A stretch of DNA of 64,000 nucleotides from Aristolochia californica (GCA_029961685.1 JARWKL010000007.1:1632708-1696707); one strand, 5' to 3'. Positions 35,301-48,310 are shown, counted from the first letter of the stretch. Numbers and translations are program-made. The notes: generated by a model not told the origin, from the letters alone.

Positions 35301-38300
35301 ACATCCAGTTTGAGTCAAATCTTTTGTTCTTCACCCAAGAGGTGATTTGTGTTTGAGCTACCCCTAAAAAGTGAATAATCTCTTTGTTGTGTTATAATGT
35401 TAGGCCGTTTTTCCGCCTTTAAAATTGCGCGGAGTGTGTTTTAGAATATATTCGTTTTGACTGGAGTATGGAGCTTTGTCATACAGCTAAGAGTGATTTT
35501 TTTCTTCCACATTATGTTTTGTCAAGTTGGGTCTCTATGTCTTTTTTATCCCCAACTAAAGAAGGATAATTAGAAAAAGAAGTACAAGAGGGAGGTATTT
35601 TGTTCCACATGTTGGTAATTTTTATGTAACCAAAATATTCAAGAAAGGGGGAGCACAAAAGATGAAGTTTTTGCATCTATGAAGGATTTTTTTCAGTAAA
35701 AGAAAATTGAAGACCGGGAATCCTTTTAATTGCAAGTTGTAGTTATAAACTCCAGTTTGATGGGGAGTCTTACATGATTCTCACAGTAAAAAGTCTCATA
35801 GAGCTAAAATTAATATAGTGGAGTCTAGGAAAAGTCTCATGAAAGGAGGTCTCACAAAAGAGTCTCAATTAAAGGTGTTTTAATTACGTTAGTCTTCTAT
35901 TTATGTTTAGTTGTTCAATTGTTCTAGGACTTATCTTTTAGTGTTCAACTTTGCGTGTAACTGGGATAATGGTAGTTTAATTGTAATTGGATTCTATTTG
36001 TTTCCTCTATTATAAATAGAGGCTCATGTACTCAAATTACCTCAAGTTAGTGAAGTATTTCTCTTTTTCAGAAATTCAATAATCAACGTGTAGGAGATAC
36101 TAAAAAAGATTATATGTGAGAGGAAGCTTTAAAATTGTCTTTCACTAATATAGGATTAGCAAGATTTTATGCTTATCACTTGGTCTTCTTACTTCAACTT
36201 AGTTATTTTGGGATAGGCTTGGACCCAACTTCAACATTTTTCTTCTCTATGCCGATGTAACCCCAAGCCTTTTATTTCTCATAGACTCTTTACACCTATT
36301 TAACTCTAGTTGAGGACCACATGAACTCCTAGTGAACTTTTCTAATGTAAAAATTTAGTTTGCAGGGTGCCCATCTTCTAATGCAGACTTTGTCATGTAT
36401 ATTAATATGTGGCTTACCAATGCAACTCTCAGTCAGCACATACCGAAGAGTGTGAGATAGGGAAGTCCATATGCTTATTTCTAGTGTACCTATTCCCCGA
36501 AGTTAGATGATGAGGAGCATTTATACTAGGAACGTGCTGTCCTTTTTGGTATGCAAATTAAATATGTTATTTGGAGAAATAACACCACAGATTCATAAAT
36601 GTTTTCAGCTAGATTTTTTGTTAGAAAATTTTGCCTTCTGTTTTTTTCCTTTTCTTGATCTCTTATATCTCTTATAAGTTGGTGATTTTTTTTCTAATCA
36701 TCATATTCTTCTGCAGTTGTGTCATGTCTTTCAGAATGATGGTCGTTTCAAAGAAGCTGTAGAGTTCATGGAAGCTTGTTCGTGGTCATGGAGTTCTTGT
36801 TCATCATTCATGTAAGGGAGCAAAACATATGAACAAATTTTCTTGTAAATTCCATCAAACATTGACATGTTGATGATAAGATTCTACTTCCAGGTATACT
36901 CACAATTGGTGGCATGTTGCCGTATGTTATTTAGAAGGGCATTCTCCATTAGAGAAAGTCCTCGAAATCTATGACCACCATATCTGGAAAGAATTACAAA
37001 GAAGTGATGCTGAACCGGGTGAGGTATGTCAAAGTTGCTTTCCTCTTCTTGCCTTGATTTGAAATGTTGGTAACTAACTTTTGCATCAGGTGTACCTAAA
37101 TGCTCTGGGATTGTTGTTGCGTGCTTACCTGAGAGGCAAAATGACTTGTATTGAGGACCGTCTAAAGACATTGGTGAATTGTCTTACTGATAAGGTGGGC
37201 TATTATACTAGACCTCTTGTGCATGGCTAGAACATGTTAGGAACCATAGGAATTCATGCTCAAACAAAATGTTAAGCCAAAAACAATCTTGAAGAAAGAA
37301 GAATCCAGCTTGCATATTCGATAAACTAAGATGGCTAATCTATCAATTTGAAAGAAGTGAAGTTAGAAAATTTTTACTCCTGATTGAAGTTAGTCCAAAC
37401 CATAACACAGTTTCAGTGTCTTTAGAGATGGACCACCACTCTGATTCTCTTTTATATTCAAATAAGTCACTTTACTTTAAGTGTAATTAATCATCTTAGT
37501 TGAAGGGTAATAATGTTATTGTATTGTAAATTGTTTTATTAGAGAGGAGTCGATTATCATACCCTAATCTCAGTAGTTAGTGATAGTTGGAGAGAGTCTC
37601 AGCCTCCTCTGCTCTGCGTAAATTTTTTCCTCTTCAAATTTTGAATTTTTTCATGGTGCTGAATAAAGCAAGTTAAGGGGCATACTTGTAATTACGGTTG
37701 AGTTTATGTGCTGTTTAATTGTATGTGTTTCATGAAGGCTAGATTAGTCAGACCACTTAAAAATGTTGATAGTTGCTTTAGATATTTAAGGGTAAATATG
37801 TCTTTTAGCCTTAAAGAATGTACTTAAGTGGAAGGGTAATAAGGAAGGGTCGTTTTTAGATCTAATCCCATGAACCAAAAATCAGTGCAGGTCTCTTCCT
37901 GCTCTGTTTTCTCTCTTTTTCTCCTCAAGTTTTAATTTTTATCATATGGTATCAAAACAATCCACGATCCATCCAGGCGTGTCCTAATTCAATTCTCCTT
38001 CTCCTTTTTTTTTCTTTTTTTTTTCTTTAATTTCCCTTCTTCTTATCTCTTTCCAAGCCTGTGATACCTCCAGAGGGTGCAACCTCTAGGTTGCTTGTTT
38101 TGTGTCATTACCCCAAGGTAATGGGTTAAGTGCTGTAACATCATGGATGAAGTTTAACTACCTGCCTACTGTCTGCCTATTGCATGCCTGGCCTTTCTAA
38201 AAGAACAGAGACAATTCTTAATTCAAAAAAAAAAAAAAAAAAGAACAGAGACAATTCTACTGTCTTAAAGTTGTCTCAGATGTCCCTATTCCTCTATGAT

Positions 38301-41300
38301 AGCCCAGGTCGGTGTTTCTTTCCCTCATTTGGCCCCCTATGTCATTAGCGTTGTTAAATGAAGTGCTGTTGGGTTGAATTTAGTTTGTCATTGAATCCTG
38401 GAGAAGAGTTGGTAGTCTTTGAGGATGAGATAGCCCGCAAAGGTAGATGAGAAAGATGGTAATATTACTCTGATCACACCAGTCAAACTGAATAGGAAGA
38501 ACTATGTTGTGTGGGTACAAGTTAAAAAAATTTATTGGTTCAAAAGGAGAATTAAAGTTTTTGATTACATATACTCCTAGTCCCAAAACTAAAGAATGGG
38601 AACGTGAGAATTATACTGTTATGGCTTGATTGTAAATAATCTGGAGTCAAATATTCTGAGTCAGGTGATCTATGATCAAACTGTAAAGGGAATCTGGGGT
38701 GCTTTGATAGAAAAGATTCTCTCAAGTAAGTAGCATGTCCAGAATTTTTGACCTATATGTCAAATTATTTATGACCAAAAGTGGTGACAAGTTGTTAAGT
38801 GAGATCATTGTTATATGGATAGTTTGTAGCTCGAGGTGCTCCTGTATCATCCCAATCTTCCTGATCAACAAACAAACAAAGGGAAACCCTCAAGGTTGTC
38901 AGTTTGTTCAATACTCTTGGTCTGGAGTATGATTCTGTTCAAGCCTAGTTGCTGCCTTTCCTTTAAAGTGATACGTGCTGCCCTATTGAGAGCCGAGTCC
39001 CCCGTGACCAATTCCTCCAAGCTGCTGTCTAAAGAGACCTTTGCTGCCTTAAATAGCAGTATAAACTCCACTGGTAGAGATGGAGGAGGAAGTCGGTGAG
39101 GTAGAGGCAGGAATGTATGGGGAGGAAGAGATCGAGGTAGAGGAGGACAGCAGTGTATTCACTGCGGTTGTACTAATCATATGTTGGAGAAAACAATAAA
39201 TTGAGCTATTGGGAGCAAAACTAGTAGAAACTCCTCTAGCTTTTAGTCACAATTACATAGTGTGGATAGTTTGAAGTTGAAAGATAAGATTGAATATAGA
39301 AGGCTAGTGGGTAAATGTTAGAAAAACAGTCCAGGGGCATTTTAGTCATTTCACTATATCAATAAATTTATTTTTCTATGCAATGTTACTCATGTTGAAT
39401 TATGTCTAGGGTTGAATTATCTTGAATATAGGACATGTAGAATGGGAGATATAAGGAGATAAGACTTATGTATTACGTAGGGGTGTTTTTCTAATTGACA
39501 AAGCCCTCTTAATTAAATAGAGATGGGCTCATGAACGACCCGTACCGAGCTCTCTTTTGAGCCTCTCTCAAACTCTCTCCTCTCTTTCTTCCTTCTCCTC
39601 TCTCTACTACTCTTATATCTTCAATTTTTTCATGGTATCAGAGCAATATATTGTATCTGGGAGTGTTTGGTATAAGTTTTCATCAATCTTTGAAGGGGAC
39701 GATCACTTAGAAGAGGGATTTATCAAGTTTTTCGGTCACTAGTTGTTCAAAACTCAAAAAAAATTTCTCTGTCATAATAACCCTAGGGTTACTGGTTCTA
39801 TTGATCATTAAGTGATCTCTTATGATTTAATTGCCCCAAAAGGGTTTTTCTTGAGATTTCTTGGGATAGTGGCTAACAACTATCCTAATACTATTACCTG
39901 GGTCATCCTTTTCTAGGCGGATGTTAGCCCTAATTAAGGGTTATCTGATATTATTCTCTTGGAAATAGTGCTCAACAATGGAATTAAATATTTCTCATAG
40001 GAAAGAGAAGAAGATAGGGTGACTAGAGATTGTGCTTGAGCTTTTGCAAGACACAAATTAAAACAAAGTGGGGTTTTTTGTGGCTGCTGTACTAAAACAC
40101 AAATTTCTCATTAAATAGATGATTAAAACCTGAGGATTAGCCTAATCATCATTTAATAATCATTCTGCCCTTGTGGACTGAAGTAATTACCTTTGTGCTC
40201 CACTTACACCTGAATTATTTAAACGTCATTATAAAAGACGATTTCTCTACTAAGTGACTAACATAACTTTCTTAATGTTAAGTTGGGTCTGAAAATCAAC
40301 GTGGTATCAAAGCGGTGATTGATTTTTCAGGATTCCAATTGGGTTTTTTCTACCCATATTTTGTTAGATGCTGCTCGGTTAATGAGTTCTTCTCTCTAAA
40401 AGAATTTCTGATGCTTCTTGGTAAATGATTGATTGGCTGATGCTCTTTTCTTTGTTTTAAGACGAGAACCCATATCAGTATAAGGCTTTCTGCTTCATGC
40501 TTCATTACTCTGCTCATAAAGTTTTTTATTGTTCCACAAAATCAAAGGAACTCTCCATGGAGGGAAGAATATCACTGAACTCAGCCATCATCACTCTATT
40601 TGGCTGGTAAGTTTTTTCTTTTCTCTTCATTCCAGAAGTTTTGTTCCCCTGTTATGGAATTCAGAATGGAAGAGGATTGTTGCTGCTGTTAAAGAAGCAG
40701 TACGAGAGGTGGTTAATGCTGCAAAACGATGGTTTTTTGTTAAAGATTACTGCTACATAATAGCCATTTTTCTTGAACGGCAGAGGTTCAGAATTCTGAG
40801 AAACGGTAGCCAGGAACAACTTCCATTAGTTTGTTGGGTTTGGTAATGTTCTTAGTCATGACAAAAGTAGTTTTAACATGGAATCAGAGCAAGTACTCGT
40901 ATGTGGGCCTCCACCCAAATTATCCACGTGCCTACACGTGAGGGGGAGTATTAAGGAATAGTCTCACATGGATTAGTGAGTTTAAAGATCTTGAGTTTAT
41001 TAGTTGGAAAAAAAGGTTTCCTAAGTTGGCTAGTCATTTTGGAAAAGGGAAAAAATGAAAATTTTACCCTACCAGTCCAAAAATCTAGGAAAAACCTTTA
41101 AGGTGATTGCTGAAAATGGAGAGAAGATCTACAAAATCAAAAGAAACTTGCCCAAGACTTGCGTTATTGCTCTAATACCATATGTTTTCCATCGAACAAA
41201 TCATAACATTTGTACCCTTTTTGTCGACGAGAAAGTAATTTATCAAGGATCTATGAGTTATATGTGAAGTTCTTTAATATGAAGCGTGGAGGTAAATCAA

Positions 41301-44300
41301 TGACAGATTATTTCACTGAGATGAGTGGAGTATTATAGGAGATTAATACATTCCATCATTTTACTACAAATGTTGAAGACATTCGTAAGAAAGAAAATCA
41401 GATGCAAATAACCCGGTTTGTGGATGGTTCGGGGCATGAGTATGATGCTATTAGAGCCCAATTGTTGGTCAATGAGGATGTGACCACTCTTGAGCAAACT
41501 TTTAACAGAGTTCTTCGAGCTGAAGGTGCAGTTGTAAATAATAATGAGTTAAAAGCAACAGCTCTTAACCTTCAATCTTCTACTGGTAAGCCCGATGATC
41601 AGTTTAATGGTGGTAATAATAGAGGTAGAGGTCGCTCTTACACAACCCATGGTCGTGGCCGAAATGATCAGGGGGATCGGAAATGTATTTATTGTGGTAG
41701 GACTAATCATATTTTTGAGAAATGCTGAGACAAATTTGGTAAACTTACCTGGGACAACTTTATAGTCATAGATAAGGACGCCTCCTCACACATTGGATCC
41801 TATGAGGAAATTCAGTAGTTATTACAACGACTGGGTCAACTGACTGCTTCATCTACTGCTTTTTAGACTGCCGGGACTCCTCTTTCTTCCTCAGCGAGTG
41901 CCACGATGGCTAATACAGGTATGAATGCACTAAATGTGTCTCATTCTCCCTCTTGGACCATTGATTCAGGAGCCTCTAAAAACATGTCAGGTATGCCCTC
42001 TCTATTTCAATCCATTAGTCCATCTCATTCATATCATCAAGTTACTTTAGCGGATGGATCCACCTCTCCCATTCAGGGGGAGGGTACAGTTTGCACTATT
42101 CCACAAATATCCTTAGATTTTGTTTTATTTGTACCAAAGTTTCCAGTTAATCTCTTGTCTGTGAGTCATATAACTAAATCCTTAAACTGTTCAGAAACCT
42201 TTTATCCTACTTCTTGTGTTTTCCAGGACTTGCAGACGAAGAGGACGATTGGTTCAAGACATGAGAAGGGAGGGTTCTACATGTTGGATGATGTATCTAT
42301 TTCTCGAGCTGTAGTTCTCACTACTGCAGATTCTTCTTAATTGTGGCATTTGCGCTTGGGACATCCCTCACCAGCTAAGTTTTTTTTTTTTTTTTTTTAA
42401 GAATTAATAAAACAAGAGAAATTACAAAATTTGGGGGAGCATGTCCCTTACAACCAGCAATTGTAGGGTAGCTCCCTGCTTGGCAAGCACATCTGCCGCC
42501 GAATTTGCGGATCTCGGAATGTGAGTCCAAGTACAAGAAACAATTGAGGTAATTTCTAAAATTTCTCTAAAAGTATCCCAATGCCTCCATGGAGGAGAGG
42601 ATGCGTTCTCACACCAACCTATCACCACTTTTGAGTCATCTTCAATATGAAGGGCCCCCCTGTATTTATCTCTGAAGACGCGAAGACCGGAGAGGAGACC
42701 GTGTAACTCAGCAGACGTAGAGTCAGATATACCAAGGGGGCTGACATAAGTGAAGAGCTGATTTCCAGAATGATCTGAATTAAGTCCTCTGAAACCAGAA
42801 ATCCTAGGGTTACCAAGAGACGGGTCATCAAAATTTAACTTGAGATAACCAGGATTAGGAGGAGTCCATTCTTGCATGACCGGAAGCTTTTTTTAAATGT
42901 GCATAAAAGCCAAGTTTCTCTAGTTTTCACGAATGGAGGAGCCCAGATAGGAAAATAATGCTTTCTTTGTTAAAAGCCAAGTTGATATATGTCCTACCAC
43001 TTGGTCCGCAACCCTGTCTGAAGATTCGCTTTTTGCATCAAATCGTCTTCTATTGCACTCATTCCAAAGCCCCCACGGAATGAAACTGGCACAGGCAGAG
43101 AGCATCATCTTTCCAAGACTCGGTATAGGGGTACCCATGAGAGATTTACTAAACGAGAGTAGATCAGTCGTTATGTAGAATTGTAGGCCAAACTTTCCAA
43201 GAATGCTGATCCACACCTTCCAGGAGAAACTGCAATGGAGTAGAATGTGGCTAGTAGTTTCAGTGTCAGAGTTGCATAATGGACACAAGGGATCAACGGA
43301 GGGGTGTCCTCTTCTTCTCAATATGGCTGCAGAGAGAATTTTGCCTTGACAGACACTCCACATGAAGAATTTTACCTATGGAGGGGCACATAAACGCCAT
43401 ACAAAATTGATCTCATTCTCCCTCCAAGCCGAATGACCGCCGTTTAAGAAGCCGTATGCGGATGAGACCGTGAAAGAACCCTTTTTATCCGGCCACCAAA
43501 TGAGCTTGTCAACCTCCAAAGGACGGATTTTAAACGAAGCAACAAGGTCCATTAAACGACTTGCTCCAAAGCCTTACTATCCGAGAGACCCCTTCTAGGA
43601 TGGAGGCTCATACCCCCCTACCCTCAAAAGCTTCTGCTACTGATATGTCTCTGTGAGACGTGAGGAGAAAAAGACTTTTGAATGCAGCCTGCAGGGGCTC
43701 CTGCCCTATCCACAAGTCTTCCCAAAACTTGAGCGATCTACCATTGCCTGCATAGAATCTACATGCAGAATGAAATTTTGGAAGCAGAAGGTATAGAGCT
43801 CTCCATATTGAGGAAATGCCTCTTCGATTCCCACTAGACATCCACCAATGAGGGTCCCCACCCATCTTTGTGAGGACCATTTCCTTCCAAAGATTTGAGG
43901 AGTGGGTATTAAACTTCCATAGCCATTTTAGCAGCAATGCTTGATTCATGTCTCTAGATTTCCGGATTCACAGGCCACCCATATTCTTTGGCATGCATAC
44001 TTCATCCCAACTAACCAAATGGTACTTAAAAGCATCACTCGATCCCCTCCATAGGAATCTTCTTTTTAGCCTATCCATAACCTTACAAATTGCAACAGGA
44101 CAAGGCATAAAAGACACGGCATAATGGGGGATTCCTGCAATGCAGGACTTGAGAAGGATGAGCCTCCCTGCTTTACTAAGTAGACGCCCCTTCCATGATG
44201 CAAGGCGGGAATCCATTTTTTCCACCACCAGATTCTAAAGATTCTTGCACATACGCCCATTGAAAAGAGGTAAACCAAGATATGTTGCAGGTAAGTGGCT

Positions 44301-47300
44301 TATTGTGCATCCAAATATACTTGCCATCTCTGTAAGAAGCTCAGGGTTAACATTGAAGCCCATGAGGGAAGTCTTTCACCAATTTACTTTCTGACTAGAG
44401 GCTAATTCAAAGAGCCCCAACACAGCTTTAATCTTTCTTGCACAATCAGTCTTTTCCTTCTCTGCCAGCCAATATTTCATTTGATTGCGAATCCTGTCAG
44501 TTGGGAAAGCATCGTCGCTCCAGTTTCCTAGTTAATTCTAGTTGAAGCACCAAGTTGTTTGAATTAGTCTACTCTGATGTATGGGGTCCATGTTGGGTTC
44601 CTAGTCCATTTGGTTTTAAGTATTTTGTGTCGTTCATTGTTGATTTCAGTAGAGTCACTTAGGTGTATCTCCTAGGGGATATGTCCGAAGTATTTGATGT
44701 ATTCCTCAATTTTTTCAATGAAATAAGAATTCAATTTGGTGTCTGTGTTCATGTACTTCATATTGACGATGGTTTGGAATATCTTAACCATAAATTTTCA
44801 GTATTCTGTGCTTCTCATGGTATTACCCATCAAACATCCTGCTCTTATACACCAAAACAAAATGGGGTGGTTGAACGTAAAAACAAACATCTCCTTGAGG
44901 TTACAAGGACACTATTATTGCATATGGATGTTCCTAAATCTTTTTGTGGAGCAGAAATCCTTTTTCTCTTCACCTATTTTTCACTTAATGTAGGAAGAGG
45001 GGGATAACTAAAGACAAAATTCTAAACTACTGTTGTAGGTAAATTACCCTTTTACGTGAATTACAAATTTGGCCTTGAACTTCACTCTTTAACATTATTC
45101 TATGATGTATTGGACGGGGCTTTGATGGATTTATTCTATTCTTCAATGTTTCATTTCCTCCTCTATCTCTTGTATTTCTATTTTGACAGTCAGAACAAAA
45201 TAATCGGGCAATTCCACCCCATTCTCTTTTTGCTTCGCCTCAAACTCATCAAAGATTTCTGATTTTGCCAAGCTCTGTTATGAATTCAGCCAAAACTTTG
45301 GCCACTTTGATGTAGCACTTATTTTGGTGCTTGTCTAAAGAAGAAATTGAGCTTTGGAAACCTTGTGTTGGTTTAGTGGGTGATGTAGAAAGGATATTGA
45401 ATTTAGTCAACAAAGAGATTAAGGATGATCCTTTTTGTTTGGTAATGTCCCATCCATGGGGGCAAGCAATTTGGAAACTAGTGTCCTTAAGCCTGGTATG
45501 GTTTTGACAATCGAGTGATCTACTATTGTCCTTGATTTACTCGACTTTCTACTTAGTGATTGTTATTACTATTTTGTGTTTGAAATCATCCAATGTGTTG
45601 GTTTTGTGTTTTTTTAATTTATATCAGACATATTTATTCTCCCTTTTCTTAGGTTGTGCTCTCTAGTTAGAGTTGTGAGTCCTTTTCTTTACTAGTCTTT
45701 GTTCTGTCTATTTTGTCCAATTGGACATCTTGAGATGGCTTTTTATTCAAGGGATGATGGAGGAAGATGAATGTTGAAGTATCTAGAGTTTTTATTAGGT
45801 TCAAACTGGGGAACATTTATATGTATTCAGTTTGAGGGGGAGAAAGAGTATGAGTGTTTCGAGTACTAATGGAGTGAAAGTCTGAGAGCCACCCTACAAG
45901 TGCAAGCTCAAGATTTCAAACCACAAAAAAGTTGAAGATCGCATAAAGTCCACAAAACATTCAATTGCAAGTTTTGAAGACCGATTTTCTGTTTTTTCCC
46001 CCTATGCTTAGAATAGGGTGTTTCAAGACCGATAGTATTAGGAGTTATTATTTTCATAAAATAAGATTTTTTTATTCTCTAAGAAAGTATTTTTCTGTAA
46101 GAAAGTAGTTTCCTAAGGTTTTTGGGTTGTTAGGACATGGGTAAAAATTTGAAATTGTTATAAAGTAGTATGAAGGCTTGGTTGGTAAGTTTTCACTGTT
46201 TACACCTACTAGATATAGCCTTATCTTATTCAGCATGTTTGAGGGTTTATCTACTTCATGTTTCATGTAATTAGGAGGTGTAATATAGGAGTTATAAGGG
46301 TTTAAGTGAGTGAAGGTATAATTGTCTTTGTACATTTGTTTTTAACTTAAAGCTATATATAAGGATTTGGGGTCGATTTGAAACCCTATCATGAGAACCT
46401 CTCTTGCTTTCTTGCAGTTGTCGCTTCTCTTCTCTCTTCCCTTTGTCTACTTGTCTCTCTCAATTTCCTTTATTACATTATTTCACAAAAATATTATTTA
46501 AGTTATAAATAAGGGAAGGGGGTGGGGGTTTCTAAACCCTGATCCCTCCATCACTTCTCTCTTGCATAGTTCCACATCAACATTGAAAATCAATCAATAA
46601 TTTTCTCAGAAAAAATCAATCAATAATTATGCAAAAGGTGTTAGCTAATCTTTTGTCCTTTTTTATCTGAATGACCAATTAAACCAGTCAGTCTGGCACA
46701 TGGAGTGGCAACTTGATGTATTGGCACTGTGGGCTCTAGCAAATACTGGGGAAGTAAATAAGGCAGAGGAATTGCTTAAGAGCTTGAAATCCAGGTGAGA
46801 ACTATTCCTTTCTCATTGTCAGGTGTAACAAAGCTATTTGTTGACAACCTTACATGACGTATTGTTAGGTTTTATGATATGAGCAAGGAGAAGCAAGAAA
46901 AAATGCAAAGAGGCCTATCTGTATGTCATGTTTGTATACCACTTCCCTTTTTCTCTGTCCTTCAACTTCGATTTATTTCTTATCAATGTTTTTTGAATAT
47001 CCTTAGCTTGCAGAAGCCATGTATGAATATGGAAGGGGCAATTGTTCACAGGTGTATGAGCTGCTTGGTCCCAATTTTGATGCAAAGAATTGTAAGGTAT
47101 GCTTATGGTGTTGTCTTATTTTCAAATAAAAAAATGGATTTAAAGAACAAACATGCATAATGGCGAAGTTGTTATGTTCAAATGTTATTTCATTTCGTGC
47201 ATTTGTTTGTGATAATTACTCAAAAACTTTTGGTGACTTCAAGTTGAAAATAGTCAGATGAGTTTCTGGTTTTTATCCTGGTCTAAAAAGGTAAACTCAA

Positions 47301-47752
47301 CTTCCTCAGATCATCGGGGCATCAGATGAACAGCTTGAGGTCTTTGATGAAGTTTGGCTCAAAGTTCTGTTAAGCACTAGACGTGCTTCAGAGGGTGTGT
47401 ACCATCCAACCATTTTTATCTTGTGATCACTTCTCATGAATGCGATCTGATTTTTGTGATCTGCAGCAATTCAGGAAATAAAGAAGAGTATTAAGAAAAG
47501 GGAACACGTTCCTTTTCTATGGCACTTGCTGGTATGTGAATTGTTACCAGATTTTTTGCTTTCCATATTCTCCAAAATGAATTATCCAGGTTTGTTGTGG
47601 AGTTATCAATTATTGACTAGCCTAGTTCAGCAAATTTTATTGTTATTATAACATTTCAGGAGGACAGTTACTCAATGGTAGGGGAAGGGGACTCTTCTTT
47701 AGCTGCAAAAGAAAACGCTAGCGCATTAGAAGCTTTACATTTCAAACTTTAA
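32303..47752 (+). CDS. Tetratricopeptide repeat protein 38 homologue
   Basis: Fourteen plus-strand exons: 32303-32398, 32475-32627, 32739-32837, 32962-33063, 33174-33317, 36717-36811, 36894-37023, 37090-37194, 46688-46794, 46869-46920, 47007-47096, 47310-47394, 47467-47531, 47660-47752. They join in frame to 1416 nt (471 aa), the size of animal TTC38 and its plant homologues (about 470 aa). Diagnostic stretches are DRWGYPV near the N-terminus, SLKRAQILCFYTGRP, YVYGMLSFPLLELDRMEEAE, YTHNWWHVAVCYLEGHSP and VYLNALGLLLR. TPR-like helical pairs span most of the protein; no signal peptide or membrane helix. The biochemical role of this family is unknown; it is conserved from bacteria to plants and probably cytosolic. 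Introns 5 (3.4 kb) and 8 (9.5 kb) are filled with transposable elements, but all splice sites read GT/AG. A poly(A) signal candidate AATAAA is at 47998. Confidence 0.93.
33683..36080 (+). mobile_element. Non-autonomous LTR retroelement in TPR38 intron 5
   Basis: Direct repeats at about 33683-33972 and 35766-36080 share GTCTTACA, AATTAATAT(G/A)GTGGAGTCT, a TATA-like ATTATAAATA followed by CATGTACTC, and CTTTT.AGAAATT. After the first repeat comes CGGTATCAAAGTGG, a diverged initiator tRNA-Met primer-binding site; before the second is GATGGGGAG, a short purine tract. The interior of about 1.8 kb has no ORF longer than about 73 codons and no gag or pol motif, so it resembles a LARD-type element. 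The second LTR is about 25 bp longer because of a GTCTCA-rich duplication. Confidence 0.7.
37680..39315 (+). mobile_element. Degenerate Ty1/copia fragment (5' LTR, PBS, gag)
   Basis: A CT-rich LTR end runs into ATGGTATCAAAACAA at about 37956, a near match to the initiator tRNA-Met primer-binding site. Downstream are gag remnants: an ENYTVMA-type stretch near 38605 and, after an Arg/Gly-rich region, a zinc knuckle C-x2-C-x3-NH-type segment (CIHCGCTNHMLEK) near 39155-39190. All frames are broken. It starts the TE cluster in TPR38 intron 8. Confidence 0.6.
39316..39644 (+). repeat. 317-bp copia LTR with perfect primer-binding site
   Basis: Begins TGTTAGAAAAACAG at 39316 and ends in CA at 39632. 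It is immediately followed by TGGTATCAGAGC (39633-39644), a perfect initiator tRNA-Met primer-binding site. A CT-rich transcribed stretch precedes the end. It is probably the 5' LTR of the copia element whose gag and protease lie downstream. Confidence 0.75.
40879..41043 (+). mobile_element. Partial TRIM copy (PBS, interior, PPT, 3' repeat)
   Basis: Reads TGGAATCAGAGC (primer-binding site, one mismatch), GTATGTGGGCCTCCACCC, CACGTGAGGGGGAG (purine tract), then TATTAAGGAATAGTCTCACA, the 118-bp terminal repeat cut near 41043. It is the plus-strand version of the elements at 9050 and 16469. The 5' terminal repeat is lost or unrecognisable. Confidence 0.75.
42376..44480 (-). mobile_element. 5'-truncated LINE inserted in the copia pre-integrase region
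   Basis: Minus-strand non-LTR retrotransposon. From its 5' side it carries the tail of reverse transcriptase (WLAEKEKTDCARKIKAVLG, SRLASWKGRLLSKAGRL), then PKNMGGL and the WKFNTHSSNLW region. A zinc-binding domain (CPLCNSDTETTSHILLHC, at about 43270) and a near-intact RNase H at 42877-42422 follow. RNase H catalytic acids are all visible (NFDD, SAELHG, EDDSK, SAADVLAK). A run of about 18 T at 42379-42398 is its poly(A) tail. The RT catalytic YADD box is missing because of 5' truncation. Frames are broken in a few places, but less so than in the LINE at 11.5 kb, so it is the younger copy. Confidence 0.85.
45011..46687. repeat. TE remnant and LTR-like end of TPR38 intron 8
   Basis: A purine tract (TTTGAGGGGGAGAAAG) at about 45832 suggests the 3' end of an LTR element. 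A CT-rich stretch at 46390-46470 ending in TATTTCACA may be the end of its LTR. I could not match these to the LTR at 39316, so they may belong to another insertion. No coding segment. Confidence 0.4.
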
Positions 47753-48310
47753 GAGTCTCTGGTGAAATATGAAGTTCTTGTTTGTAAACGGCTAATCAAC
47801 TTTTGTCAAACTTACATGTAACGATTTTGTGCTTGTATGTTTCTCTCTTTTAAATTGGAAAAATTAATGCTCCCAGCAGTTGGCAATTGGTTAACTGGTT
47901 GTCCAGTTTGAAATTTGAAATTTGAAATTTGATTTGAGGGATAAGGGATTTTTTTAAACAATTTAGTGTATGTGTGATAATATCTAGATTGAATTTGAAT
48001 AAAGATTCTTGTATGTAAAGGGACAAGAGAGGTCTTTCCTTATTTTCCTTTAAATATGTTTTGTAAACTGATGGAAACTACCTCAATTTCGTGCAAAGAG
48101 TTCCTTTATATTTAAGAGTTCTGTATTTTTTTTTTTTAATGTTAAGGTTCTAACAGTGATTTTTTACTCAATCCAGTGGCGTGAAAACTCACCTTCATGT
48201 CCCTCAATTACATGCTACATGTTAGGCAGGTATAATGAGTACAAGTTTAATCCTTCCGAACAGAACCAGAGAAGCACCCAGTAAGGTTAACCTTAATGTT
48301 CAAAAAGGCG
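47753..48310 (+). other. TPR38 3' UTR and flank
   Basis: AT-rich sequence after the TPR38 stop. AATAAA at 47998-48003, about 250 bp past the stop, is a plausible polyadenylation signal. Confidence 0.5.

Larger units (their letters stand above)
39645..45010 (+). mobile_element. Ty1/copia element (gag, protease, integrase), split by a LINE
   Basis: The gag C-terminus (41402-41728) ends in a CCHC zinc knuckle, CIYCGRTNHIFEKC. The protease (41906-42340) has WTIDSGASKNMSG, with the catalytic D-S-G, and LFVPKFPVNLLSV. The pre-integrase box LWHLRLGHPSPAK stops at about 42378, where the LINE begins. Beyond the LINE, about 44481, the same frame resumes as FDCESCQLGKHRRSSF, then FELVYSDVWGPC and the integrase core, with D, D and QNGVVERKNKHLLE at 44663-45007. 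Stops and gaps show it is dead, and no reverse transcriptase follows. A second LTR-like end with TGGTATCAAAGC near 40302 and a TRIM piece at 40879 make the 5' half a mosaic. Confidence 0.8.
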
